Shown here piece by piece: positions 1-5,506 of a stretch of 5,506 bases of DNA. The position numbers were made by a program, and so were the translations under genes. The first letter of the stretch is position 1; every line of letters begins with the position of its first letter. The notes below the pieces were generated by a model, which was given only the letters and a program-made list of their open reading frames with translations, had not been told where the DNA came from and searched no databases. The stretch comes from Thermoprotei archaeon (GTDB lineage Archaea; Thermoproteota; Methanomethylicia; Nezhaarchaeales; WYZ-LMO8), in NCBI GenBank assembly GCA_003649565.1, contig QMSF01000078.1:1-5506 (forward strand). The letters run 5' to 3'.

Positions 1-421
1 CTTTAACGAGTTTTCTTCCTTCACACATAATTTTTTCATTTTGCACCTTCAGAATTCTGTACTTCTCTCCATCTTTAACATATGGACTTTGACATAAATG
101 TCTTTGTGGGCACTTCTTATTCCTACATTGTCTTCTCTTAAAGGTTATTATTGCATCTTCAACAGCTATCTTTGCATCTATTAGAGCTTCAACTTCGGAC
201 TCCACGACTTTAGCCACTACAACCCATCCTTCACGCAATGCGCATCTATGTTTTTTATTCAGAACCTCAACAACGGTATAGATTGTGTTGGGCTCAAGCT
301 TAAATGCACATACCTCTCTTAATTTACAGTTATAGCATACATCAGCTGGTTTTTCAAAGATAAACTTAAAGCCAGGCTTGGCCTGGAGCTCGCCGACGAG
401 GGTTGTTATAACCTCGCTCAT
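1..421 (-). CDS. UPF0179 family cysteine-rich protein (3' end cut by the window edge)
   Basis: The first 140 residues are visible, starting MSEVITTLVG; the reading frame is open to the window edge. Length and cysteine layout fit the archaeal UPF0179 family, whose biochemical function I do not know to be established; members are usually about 140-155 residues, so only a few residues are probably missing. Eight cysteines (C29, C32, C38, C60, C99, C104, C110, C133) form two similar sets, C-x2-C-x5-C-x21-C and C-x4-C-x5-C-x22-C. Each set is followed through a strand-like stretch (IYTVVEV at 47-53, KYRILKV at 120-126), so the protein looks like a tandem duplication of a four-cysteine, probably metal- or Fe-S-binding module; that is inference. 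No signal peptide or membrane segment is seen. The ATG lies one base after the egsA stop, with a ribosome binding site inside egsA, so the two are co-transcribed. The family call rests on remembered pattern similarity. Confidence 0.82.
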   Translation of the reverse strand, partial: MSEVITTLVGELQAKPGFKFIFEKPADVCYNCKLREVCAFKLEPNTIYTVVEVLNKKHRCALREGWVVVAKVVESEVEALIDAKIAVEDAIITFKRRQCRNKKCPQRHLCQSPYVKDGEKYRILKVQNEKIMCEGRKLVK

Positions 422-422
422 T

Positions 423-1459
423 TCACTTTATCACCCCTGTAGTCCTAGCGAGCTTCTCTGCTGCTTCCCATGTCAAGCCAGTATCGCCTAAGATCGTGTA
501 TCTAGGTCTAATCTTATGCGCTTCGACTAAAGCCCTTATAATATATTCATCGTCTATGCCAAGCTCCTTTGCTGTTGTCGGAGCGCCAATAGCTTTTAGA
601 GCCTTCTTGATTTTCCTCCACTTCATACCATGAAGATACGCCATCATGATGGTGCCCACTCCACATTGCTCTCCATGAAGTGCGGGTTTAGGAGCTATCA
701 TGTCTAAAACATGAGAGAATTGGTGTTCAGCGCCTGAGCATGGCCTTGAAGAGCCTGCAATACACATGGCAACTCCACACGACACTAAAGCTTCGATAAC
801 TATTCTAACGCCCTCCTCCTTATGAGCCCCTATAAGCTTTGCATGCCTCATAACGAGTTTGGCTGAGAGAACTGCTAAGGATGCCGCATATTCACCGTAA
901 TATTCATTTTTAATTCTATGAGCAAGCTTCCAATCTTTCACGGCTGTCAATTTAGCTATTATGTCTCCGCAGCCGCTGGCAAGAAGTCTATGAGGTGCGC
1001 TCATGATGATATTGACATCAGCTATTATGGCTAGAGGTGGCTTAGCCTTAATTGAGTAAGGCGATCTAAGCCCCTTGAGCGATACCATAGGTGAGGCTAT
1101 GCCGTCATGAGATGCTGCTGTTGGAACACTTATAAAGGGAATACCGAGCTTGAAAGCCACGTATTTCCCTAAATCTATCGTAGTGCCACCACCTATTGAG
1201 ACTATAAAGCTAGGCCTTACGCCTTTGGCATGCTCAATTATGCTGCTATGCTCTTCAGCATCTCCCTCAACATCTCTGTCAAAGACGTCAAAGCCGCATG
1301 ACGATAGGGAGTTTAAGGCTATTTCCCCTGCGAGCTTACGACCCATTTTCCCAAGTAGAACATAAGCCCTCCCTGAGAGCCCGAGGGACTTGGCAATGTC
1401 GCCAACTTTCTCAGCAACACCTCTACCAACGAGAATTCTCCTAGGAAGCTCTATGTCAT
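423..1459 (-). CDS. egsA: sn-glycerol-1-phosphate dehydrogenase, with an unresolved start
   Basis: This enzyme reduces dihydroxyacetone phosphate to sn-glycerol-1-phosphate with NAD(P)H, giving the archaeal membrane lipid backbone; it is a cytoplasmic member of the Zn-dependent dehydroquinate synthase-like/iron alcohol dehydrogenase superfamily. Numbering from the ATG at 1346 (307 residues), the nucleotide-binding motif IGGGTTIDLGK is at 51-61, PTAASHDGIASP at 75-86, and the expected metal ligands are D128 (GCGD), H208 (GAEH) and H224 (LHGE). The family is about 350 residues, and in the same frame upstream of this ATG the DNA encodes a typical N-terminus, HDIELPRRILVGRGV and on to LLGK (38 codons, from 1460). 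That stretch has no ATG, GTG or TTG and is preceded by an in-frame TGA at 1466-1464. The drawn limit, 1459, is an ATG in another frame that would join the gene if one base were missing from the sequence; the strictly intact frame is 423-1346. It ends in TGA, one base before the next gene. Confidence 0.9.
430..435 (-). promoter_or_regulatory. Ribosome binding site of the UPF0179 gene, inside the egsA 3' end
   Basis: On the minus strand GGTGAT (435 down to 430) matches the anti-Shine-Dalgarno end of archaeal 16S rRNA and sits 8 bases before the ATG at 421-419. It fixes that start and supports translation from a shared message with egsA. Confidence 0.7.
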
Positions 1460-1466
1460 GAGGTCA
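1347..1466 (-). other. Extended N-terminal coding region of egsA lacking a standard start codon
   Basis: Reading the minus strand from the TGA at 1466-1464 in the egsA frame gives P, then HDIELPRRILVG, and continues without interruption into the 307-residue body. This resembles the beginning of EgsA proteins, so the segment looks translated. Possible explanations are: a one-base deletion (sequencing error or real mutation) after the ATG at 1459-1457, which would give M-x-IELPRR; a rare non-standard start such as ATA at 1454-1452; or a pseudogenised start. Another ATG at 1490-1488 is in the same frame, but TGA codons at 1484-1482 and 1466-1464 block it. Confidence 0.7.
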
Positions 1467-1500
1467 AGCAAGACTAATCCCTCATTTCATCTCCGTAAAA

Positions 1501-1509
1501 CTTTTAAAT
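1501..1509. promoter_or_regulatory. Palindromic TATA box shared by egsA and psmB
   Basis: The plus strand reads CTTTTAAAT and the minus strand ATTTAAAAG, around a palindromic TTTAAA core (1503-1508). With the usual archaeal spacing of about 26 bases, transcription would begin near 1479 on the minus strand, about 20 bases before the ATG at 1459, and near 1532 on the plus strand, leaving a leader of about 64 bases before psmB. I see no clearly better TATA box for either gene in the interval. Prediction from sequence only. Confidence 0.5.
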
Positions 1510-1595
1510 GTGCATACTCTTTTCCTGCTTGCAGTGCATTCTAACAATTTGGAGTAATACCTAAGAAAACTATTCGCTTTGTGGTGTGCTCACAA

Positions 1596-2225
1596 ATGTC
1601 AATTATAAGGGAATCAGGAACACCAATCTTTAAGGGGACAACAACAGTTGGAATCCGATGTGTCGATGGAATAGTGTTAGCCACAGATAGGCGTGTCACA
1701 TCAGGCTTATATGTGGCAAATAAGAGAGGCAAGAAGATACTCCAAATAGACGATATGGTTTATGCAACAATAGCAGGTGTAGTAGCTGACGCTCAAATGC
1801 TGATAGACAGGATAAAGGCTCATGTCAAATACGTTAAGACATCGACGAAACAACCCTTATCTGTTAAGGCAATAGCAAGCTTGATGTCAAATATACTCTT
1901 CTCATCAAGGTTCTTCCCATTAATAGTCCAAGCAATAGTAGCTGGAATTGACAATGAAGGGCCCAAGATGTTTAACCTTGACTTCTTCGGCACATTAACA
2001 GAGGAAAAGTATATCGCAACGGGGTCTGGATCACCTTTAGCTATAGCTGTCCTCGAGACCAAGTATAGAGATGATTTAACGGTAAAGGAGGCAATACCAA
2101 TAGTCATTGAGGCTGTTAAAGCAGCTATGAAGTGGGATCCTGGGTCAGGAGAGGGATTTGACGTAATAGTCATAACAAGAGAGGGTATAGAGGAGATTCC
2201 TCAAGAAAAGCTTGAGAAGGCTTAG
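1596..2225 (+). CDS. psmB: Archaeal 20S proteasome beta subunit (catalytic type)
   Basis: This is the N-terminal threonine protease subunit forming the inner heptameric rings of the 20S proteasome, which degrades unfolded proteins delivered by ATPases such as PAN or Cdc48. With the ATG at 1596 the product is 209 residues. A 14-residue propeptide ends in G14 and autocleavage would expose T15 as mature Thr1 (GTTTVGI). The other active-site residues are present: D31 (mature D17, in ATDRR), K47 (mature K33, in GKK), S144 in GSGS, D181 and S184 in DPGSGEG. It should therefore be an active subunit, unlike inactive beta paralogues known in some Crenarchaeota. The frame is open further upstream and GTG codons at 1581 and 1584 would add up to five residues; I prefer 1596 because GGTG (1583-1586) lies 9 bases ahead of it. 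No alpha subunit is visible here. aCPSF1 follows after 44 bases, probably in the same operon. Confidence 0.94.
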   Translation: MSIIRESGTPIFKGTTTVGIRCVDGIVLATDRRVTSGLYVANKRGKKILQIDDMVYATIAGVVADAQMLIDRIKAHVKYVKTSTKQPLSVKAIASLMSNILFSSRFFPLIVQAIVAGIDNEGPKMFNLDFFGTLTEEKYIATGSGSPLAIAVLETKYRDDLTVKEAIPIVIEAVKAAMKWDPGSGEGFDVIVITREGIEEIPQEKLEKA

Positions 2226-2252
2226 AATTATTACACTAATCGCCATAATCAT

Positions 2253-2260
2253 AGGAAGGT
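2253..2260 (+). promoter_or_regulatory. Ribosome binding site supporting the TTG start of aCPSF1
   Basis: AGGAAGGT lies 9 bases before TTG at 2270-2272. There is no ATG in the aCPSF1 frame until about residue 100, well inside the conserved KH region, and a TAG at 2252-2254 closes the frame upstream, so this site decides the start. Confidence 0.6.
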
Positions 2261-2269
2261 AGAAGAGAA

Positions 2270-4183
2270 TTGGTTCAAGCAAATCATCTAACGGTACTTA
2301 GGGATGGGATACTAAAGAGCATACCGACTGAGGCAGGGGTAACTAGGATTGAATTTGAAGGGCCTGAAATAGCAGTTTACGTCAAAAATCCAGCTGTTCT
2401 GCTATCCGGTGGAGATATCGTTAAGACTGTGGCTAAAACTCTCAGAAAGAGAATAGTATTGAGGCCTGACCCTGAAGTCAGGAAGGATAAGGAGGAGGCC
2501 AAGAAGATAGTCTATGAGCTCGTACCGCCAGAGGCAGGCATAACAAACATATACTTCGACGATGTCATGGGCGAAATGATCATAGAGGCCAAAAAGCCAG
2601 GCATAGTCATCGGGAAAAACGGCTACCTCTTAAAGCAGCTCCTCGCTCACACCTTGTGGAGGCCCATACCAGTCAGAACTCCTCCATTAAAATCCAAGTT
2701 CATAGAGTCAGTTTCAGCGCTTCTCCACAAAAATAGCAACTATAGATTTAAGATGCTAAAAGAAGTTGGAAGAAGAATTCATAGACCGCTTCTCTACAAG
2801 ATTGATAACATAAGGATCACAGCTTTAGGCGGCTTCAAAGAAGTTGGCCGCTCAGCCATACTCGTCGATGTAGGTGAAGACAAAATACTGCTAGATTGCG
2901 GTGTAAGACCCAGCGCTAGAGATTACATGAGTGAATTCCCAAGCTTCTGGATAGACAGCTTCGACATAGACTCTCTAAGTGCAGTTGTAATAACACATGC
3001 ACATTTAGATCATTGTGGAGCTCTTCCACTCCTCTTTAAGTATGGTTACCGAGGCCCAGTTTATTGTAGCGAACCTACGAAAATGCTAATGGCCTTAATA
3101 TTAAAGGACTACCTAGACGTAGCAGATAAAGAGGGTAGAACGCCTATATACGGATTAAGAGATGTAAAGACGGCTCTTCTACATACAATAGCATTAAACC
3201 ATGGCGAGGTCACCGACATAGCCCCTGGTGTCAAATTGACGCTACACAATGCAGGTCATATACTAGGCTCATCCATGGTTCACCTACATATAGGCGAAGG
3301 CCTACATAACATTGTGTATACTGGTGACTTCAAATACGGCAGAACGAGACTTCTCGAGCCGGCATCATATGTATTCCCCAGACTTGAAACGCTAATAATG
3401 GAGTCGACGTATGGCGGACCCAATGACATAATGCCATCAAGAGAAGAAACAGAGGCAAAGCTCATAGAAATAGTGAATAGAACTCTTGAGCGTGGAGGCA
3501 AAGTACTAATACCAGTTTTAGCTGTCGGCAGAGCTCAAGAAATAATGCTTGTTTTAGCTAATGCTGTTGAGAAGAAGCTCGTACCCTCAGTTCCAATATA
3601 CATAGAGGGTATGATCCAAGAGTCCACAGCAATACATACAGCCTATCCAGAAAGCTTAGCTAAAGAGGTTAGAGACAAGATATTTTATGAAGATGTCAAT
3701 CCATTCTTAGCCGAAAACTTCGTAACTTTGACTAAAGGTCATGCTCGCCTTGACATAGTTGAGGGCGAGCCATGCATAATATTGGCGACTTCAGGTATGC
3801 TTAATGCTGGTCCAGCTCTCGAGTACTTCAAGCTCATGGCTGAAGACGAGAGAAACTCATTAATCTTCGTTGCATATCAGGTCGAAGGAACATTAGGCAG
3901 AGCTATTCAAGAAGGAGCTAGAGAAGTTACTGTTGATTACGTTGACGGCAAGCCATTAACAGTTAAGGTGAAAATGGAGATTCATACATGTGATGGATTT
4001 AGCGGTCATAGTGATAGAAGGCAATTGCTGCGATTCGTTGAAAGGGTTACACCTAAACCTCATAGAGTAATACTATGTCATGGAGAAAGCGAGAAAACCA
4101 TGAGCTTAGCTTCAAGCATACAAAGATACTATAGAGTTCCCGTGGAAACCCCCGATCACTTAGATTCTATAAGGATTAGATGA
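2270..4183 (+). CDS. aCPSF1: KH-domain beta-CASP ribonuclease, transcription termination and 3'-end factor
   Basis: This is the archaeal homologue of CPSF73, a beta-CASP metallo-beta-lactamase RNase. In archaea studied so far aCPSF1 cleaves nascent RNA at U-rich sites and drives transcription termination. The 637 residues match the usual family length of about 640. Two KH-like domains occupy about residues 1-75 and 76-145, the second with GKNG at 115-118. The metallo-beta-lactamase fold starts near 180, with motif 2 THAHLDH at 242-248 (H243, H245, D247, H248), motif 3 H330 (NAGH) and motif 4 D353 (TGDF). The beta-CASP insert covers roughly 385-515, with motif A near E378; H580 (SGHSD) and H604 (LCHGE) complete the two-metal site. 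All catalytic residues are intact. The start is TTG behind AGGAAGGT. It lies 44 bases after psmB, an adjacency I recall from other archaea. Its TGA stop overlaps the 3' end of the opposing PUA gene by 8 bases. Confidence 0.96.
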   Translation: MVQANHLTVLRDGILKSIPTEAGVTRIEFEGPEIAVYVKNPAVLLSGGDIVKTVAKTLRKRIVLRPDPEVRKDKEEAKKIVYELVPPEAGITNIYFDDVMGEMIIEAKKPGIVIGKNGYLLKQLLAHTLWRPIPVRTPPLKSKFIESVSALLHKNSNYRFKMLKEVGRRIHRPLLYKIDNIRITALGGFKEVGRSAILVDVGEDKILLDCGVRPSARDYMSEFPSFWIDSFDIDSLSAVVITHAHLDHCGALPLLFKYGYRGPVYCSEPTKMLMALILKDYLDVADKEGRTPIYGLRDVKTALLHTIALNHGEVTDIAPGVKLTLHNAGHILGSSMVHLHIGEGLHNIVYTGDFKYGRTRLLEPASYVFPRLETLIMESTYGGPNDIMPSREETEAKLIEIVNRTLERGGKVLIPVLAVGRAQEIMLVLANAVEKKLVPSVPIYIEGMIQESTAIHTAYPESLAKEVRDKIFYEDVNPFLAENFVTLTKGHARLDIVEGEPCIILATSGMLNAGPALEYFKLMAEDERNSLIFVAYQVEGTLGRAIQEGAREVTVDYVDGKPLTVKVKMEIHTCDGFSGHSDRRQLLRFVERVTPKPHRVILCHGESEKTMSLASSIQRYYRVPVETPDHLDSIRIR

Positions 4184-4679
4184 AACCTAGCTCCTTTAAT
4201 TTGCTCCATATCTTATCGCCGACATAATGCAAGTTCTTTATAACCTTGCCCTTTGACATACCCTCTATCTCAGCTTTGCTTAATAGAGCTATGCCAATGC
4301 AAAGAGGCTTTCCATGTTTTTCATCAACAACTACAACCACGTCATCCTTAGCAAAATCGCCTTCAAGTCTAACTATTCCAGGAGCCATGACATCAGCTCC
4401 ATTAACTATATGCTTGACAGCACCCATATCAACGACAACCTTAGGCAACTTAATGACTCCATCAATTAATGCCGTTAAAAACGGTATAAGCCTACCACCT
4501 AATTCCATGGCTAGAGGCCTATCATCCATGAAGTAAATGGTAGCATCCTTGCCCAGCTGCATGACCTCCCACTTGAACTTATGATGAAGAGGCTTTTCAA
4601 CCTGCAAATTCCTCTCAAGAAGCGCTATAATCTCCTTAGCCTCACTCTTGCTCAAAGCATGTCTATGAACCCTAGTCAT
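4176..4679 (-). CDS. PUA-domain RNA-binding protein, archaeal MCT-1-like (DUF1947-PUA)
   Basis: The 167-residue product has the two-domain layout of archaeal relatives of eukaryotic MCT-1: an N-terminal DUF1947-like domain (about 1-76) and a C-terminal PUA domain (about 79-157). PUA hallmarks are VDMGAVKHIVNGADVMAPGI at 82-101 and NLHYVGDKIW at 149-158. Eukaryotic MCT-1 works with DENR on 40S subunits in re-initiation and recycling; a ribosome- or tRNA-linked role for the archaeal protein is inference from homology. No catalytic domain is present, so it is not itself a pseudouridine synthase or tRNA-guanine transglycosylase. The ATG at 4679-4677 lies about 31 bases from a TTTAAA box, suggesting a nearly leaderless message. 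It is convergent with aCPSF1 (8-base overlap, stop TAA) and divergent from the LSm-L37e pair. Confidence 0.9.
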   Translation of the reverse strand: MTRVHRHALSKSEAKEIIALLERNLQVEKPLHHKFKWEVMQLGKDATIYFMDDRPLAMELGGRLIPFLTALIDGVIKLPKVVVDMGAVKHIVNGADVMAPGIVRLEGDFAKDDVVVVVDEKHGKPLCIGIALLSKAEIEGMSKGKVIKNLHYVGDKIWSKLKELGFI

Positions 4680-4707
4680 ACTGATCCTACAAGCATTTTT
4701 CCACTAA

Positions 4708-4717
4708 GGTTTAAATA
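4708..4717. promoter_or_regulatory. TATA region shared by the PUA gene and the LSm-rpl37e operon
   Basis: The plus strand reads GGTTTAAATA, with a palindromic TTTAAA core at 4710-4715. Using the usual spacing of about 26 bases, the minus-strand start would fall near 4686 (leader of about 6 bases to the ATG at 4679) and the plus-strand start near 4739 (leader of about 20 bases to the ATG at 4761). An ATATAT run at 4719-4724 could be an alternative plus-strand element. Confidence 0.55.
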
Positions 4718-4760
4718 CATATATTCTTACAAGCTAAAACAAAAACTGGCTGGGTTCACT

Positions 4761-4988
4761 ATGTCGGAGGCGACATTAGCAATCTTGGCGTCATCTATTG
4801 GCAGTCAAATATTCGTCAGACTAAAGGGAGGCAAAGAATTCAGAGGCAAATTGAAAAGCTATGATCAACACCTCAACATAGTCCTTGAAGACGCCGAAGA
4901 ACTAAGGCAAAACGGCGAACCTAAGAGGCACGGCTTAATACTAATTAGGGGGGACAGCATAGTCCTCATAAGCCCAGTGCCTAAATAG
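4761..4988 (+). CDS. Sm-like archaeal RNA-binding protein (LSm)
   Basis: The 75-residue protein, starting [10 protein letters not shown], belongs to the Sm/LSm family, which forms heptameric rings that bind U-rich RNA in archaea. The Sm1 motif spans about residues 13-45, with GG at 23-24, the D-x-x-x-N pattern D35/N39 and VLEDAEE at 41-47. The Sm2 motif [10 protein letters not shown] is at 61-70. H37, N39, R63 and G64 occupy the expected uridine-pocket positions. The frame is open upstream as far as an ATG at 4581, but that stretch overlaps the opposing PUA gene and contains the promoter, and the family starts at about this point, so ATG 4761 is chosen. rpl37e begins 11 bases after the stop; this LSm-L37e pairing is widespread in archaea and links RNA metabolism with ribosome production. 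Confidence 0.95.
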   Translation: MSEATLAILASSIGSQIFVRLKGGKEFRGKLKSYDQHLNIVLEDAEELRQNGEPKRHGLILIRGDSIVLISPVPK

Positions 4989-4999
4989 GGGTTGAGAGG

Positions 5000-5191
5000 A
5001 TGGTCAAAGGAACAACATCATTTGGAAAGATGAATAAAGGCGCAACTCACATCAAATGCAGGCGATGCGGCAGAAGAGCCTACAACAAGAAAAAGCATTA
5101 CTGTGCTGCATGCGGCTTTGGCAGATCCAGAAGACTAAGAAAATACTCATGGCAGAACAAACCACTAAATAGAGCTTATCGTCTCGTCTAA
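5000..5191 (+). CDS. rpl37e: 50S ribosomal protein L37e (eL37)
   Basis: This 63-residue, strongly basic protein is the archaeal/eukaryotic large-subunit protein eL37, which binds 23S rRNA. The N-terminus [14 protein letters not shown] is typical. The zinc ribbon uses C20, C23 (CRRC) and C35, C38 (CAAC). The tail [19 protein letters not shown] (45-63) completes a full-length family member. It follows the LSm gene after 11 bases; GGGGTTGA at 4988-4995 is a weak ribosome binding site close to the ATG. It is presumably translated from the message that starts upstream of LSm. Ends in TAA. Confidence 0.96.
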   Translation: MVKGTTSFGKMNKGATHIKCRRCGRRAYNKKKHYCAACGFGRSRRLRKYSWQNKPLNRAYRLV

Positions 5192-5215
5192 TGACTTAGC
5201 CTTCTCATTGGAAAT

Positions 5216-5223
5216 CTTAATAC
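5216..5223 (+). promoter_or_regulatory. Possible TATA box of the tRNA-Ala gene
   Basis: CTTAATAC is centred about 30 bases before the first tRNA base, the distance expected for an archaeal TATA element. The match is modest; read-through from the rpl37e operon is the alternative. Confidence 0.35.
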
Positions 5224-5249
5224 CTAGCTACTAAATTAGATGGTGTCAG

Positions 5250-5326
5250 GGGCCGGTAGATCAGTCTGGTAGATCGCCCGCTTGGCATGCGGGAGGTCGC
5301 GGGTTCAAGTCCCGCCCGGTCCACCA
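5250..5326 (+). tRNA. tRNA-Ala, anticodon GGC, CCA encoded
   Basis: A full cloverleaf can be folded by eye. The acceptor GGGCCGG (5250-5256) pairs with CCGGTCC (5316-5322). The D stem is GATC/GATC (5259-5262, 5272-5275). The anticodon stem CCCGC/GCGGG (5277-5281, 5289-5293) encloses the loop TTGGCAT with anticodon GGC at 5284-5286. The T stem GCGGG/CCCGC (5299-5303, 5311-5315) encloses TTCAAGT. The alanine identity pair G3:U70 is present (5252 and 5320), as is A73 followed by a genomic CCA (5324-5326). No intron is present. It should read GCC and GCU codons. The stems are GC-rich, as in thermophiles. Confidence 0.97.
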
Positions 5327-5436
5327 CTCTCCTTCACTTAATCACTTCTCTAGCTACATTAGGCATCAGCAACGACATTTTATAAACACTCTGTAAACTT
5401 CACACCGTCATCGCTATCTTTCGTGAAGCCTCTCTA

Positions 5437-5506
5437 CTACTTTTCAAGGAGTAGCCATGCAATACCTCTAGAAACTAGTTTTTGCTCCCTTTTACTAAGC
5501 GCTCTA
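5437..5506 (-). CDS. Possible C-terminal fragment of an unidentified minus-strand gene
   Basis: From the right edge the minus strand reads RALSKREQKLVSRGIAWLLLEK and then TAG (5439-5437), followed by a second TAG. The 22 visible residues are a charged, amphipathic, helix-like tail with AGA/AGG arginine codons like the rest of the window. I do not recognise the protein, and the piece is too short to prove coding. The opposite strand is also open here, so the call is tentative. Confidence 0.35.
   Translation of the reverse strand, partial: RALSKREQKLVSRGIAWLLLEK

Noticed and set aside
1464..1490. TGA read as selenocysteine or otherwise recoded, to rescue an egsA start at the ATG at 1490.
   Set aside because: Two TGA codons would have to be read through, EgsA needs no selenocysteine, and TGA ends egsA and aCPSF1 normally. 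That ATG also lies upstream of the predicted transcription start.
1534..1557. A seven-codon mini-ORF (GTG to TAA) in the predicted psmB leader, possibly a regulatory uORF.
   Set aside because: It has no ribosome binding site and its length is readily explained by chance.
1820..2173. A 117-codon open frame on the minus strand across psmB.
   Set aside because: It lies wholly antisense to a proteasome subunit with all catalytic residues, and its product shows no recognisable features.
3280..3501. A 73-codon minus-strand open frame inside aCPSF1.
   Set aside because: It is antisense to the conserved metallo-beta-lactamase region and has no supporting motif or start signal.
4246..4536. A 96-codon plus-strand open frame opposite the PUA gene.
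   Set aside because: The product is low-complexity Ser/Thr/Pro-rich, typical of an antisense shadow; the PUA reading has clear conserved motifs.
4581..4760. In-frame upstream extension of the LSm gene starting at an ATG at 4581.
   Set aside because: It overlaps the opposing PUA gene, runs through the predicted promoter, and adds 60 residues that do not belong to the 75-residue Sm fold.
5434..5454. A short inverted repeat CTACT/AGTAG, considered as a terminator hairpin.
   Set aside because: The stem is only 5 pairs and no T-run follows; archaeal termination does not usually rely on such hairpins.
5423..5506. A plus-strand gene start at GTG 5423, open to the window edge (MKPLYYFSRS and on).
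   Set aside because: It has no ribosome binding site and an unremarkable composition; the antisense reading looks more protein-like. It is not excluded, because a TATA-like box lies upstream.

Overview
The window comes from an archaeon. It encodes sn-glycerol-1-phosphate dehydrogenase (the archaeal lipid backbone enzyme), a 20S proteasome beta subunit, the KH/beta-CASP ribonuclease aCPSF1, an archaeal PUA protein, an Sm-like protein, ribosomal protein L37e and a CCA-encoding tRNA-Ala. The adjacent psmB and aCPSF1 genes, frequent AGA/AGG arginine codons and GC-rich tRNA stems suggest, but do not prove, a thermophilic member of the Thermoproteota/TACK group. I see no mobile element, CRISPR array or defence island; this is mostly core information-processing DNA.

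Layout. Positions 1-1460 (minus strand) hold a two-gene unit: egsA, followed after one base by a cysteine-rich UPF0179-type protein that runs off the left edge just before its expected end. The egsA N-terminus is anomalous: family-like sequence continues about 38 codons upstream of the first usable ATG, but no standard start codon lies in that frame. About 1460-1595 is a divergent intergenic region with a palindromic TTTAAA box that could serve both egsA and psmB. Positions 1596-4183 (plus) hold psmB and aCPSF1 in tandem, 44 bases apart. The aCPSF1 gene uses a TTG start behind a good ribosome binding site and overlaps the end of a convergent PUA/MCT-1-like gene (4176-4679, minus) by 8 bases. 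A second divergent region (4680-4760), again with one palindromic TTTAAA element, separates that gene from the plus-strand LSm-rpl37e pair (4761-5191). A tRNA-Ala(GGC) gene follows at 5250-5326. The last 180 bases are mostly non-coding, with a possible C-terminal fragment of a minus-strand gene at the right edge.

How the genes relate. The centre and right side are devoted to RNA and protein turnover and translation: proteasome core, RNA 3'-end cleavage and transcription termination, an MCT-1-like translation factor candidate, an RNA-binding Sm ring, a large-subunit ribosomal protein and a tRNA. The left unit joins membrane lipid synthesis to a poorly understood cysteine-rich protein. The most useful second looks are the missing egsA start, the internal duplication of a four-cysteine module in the UPF0179 protein, and the two compact divergent promoters.
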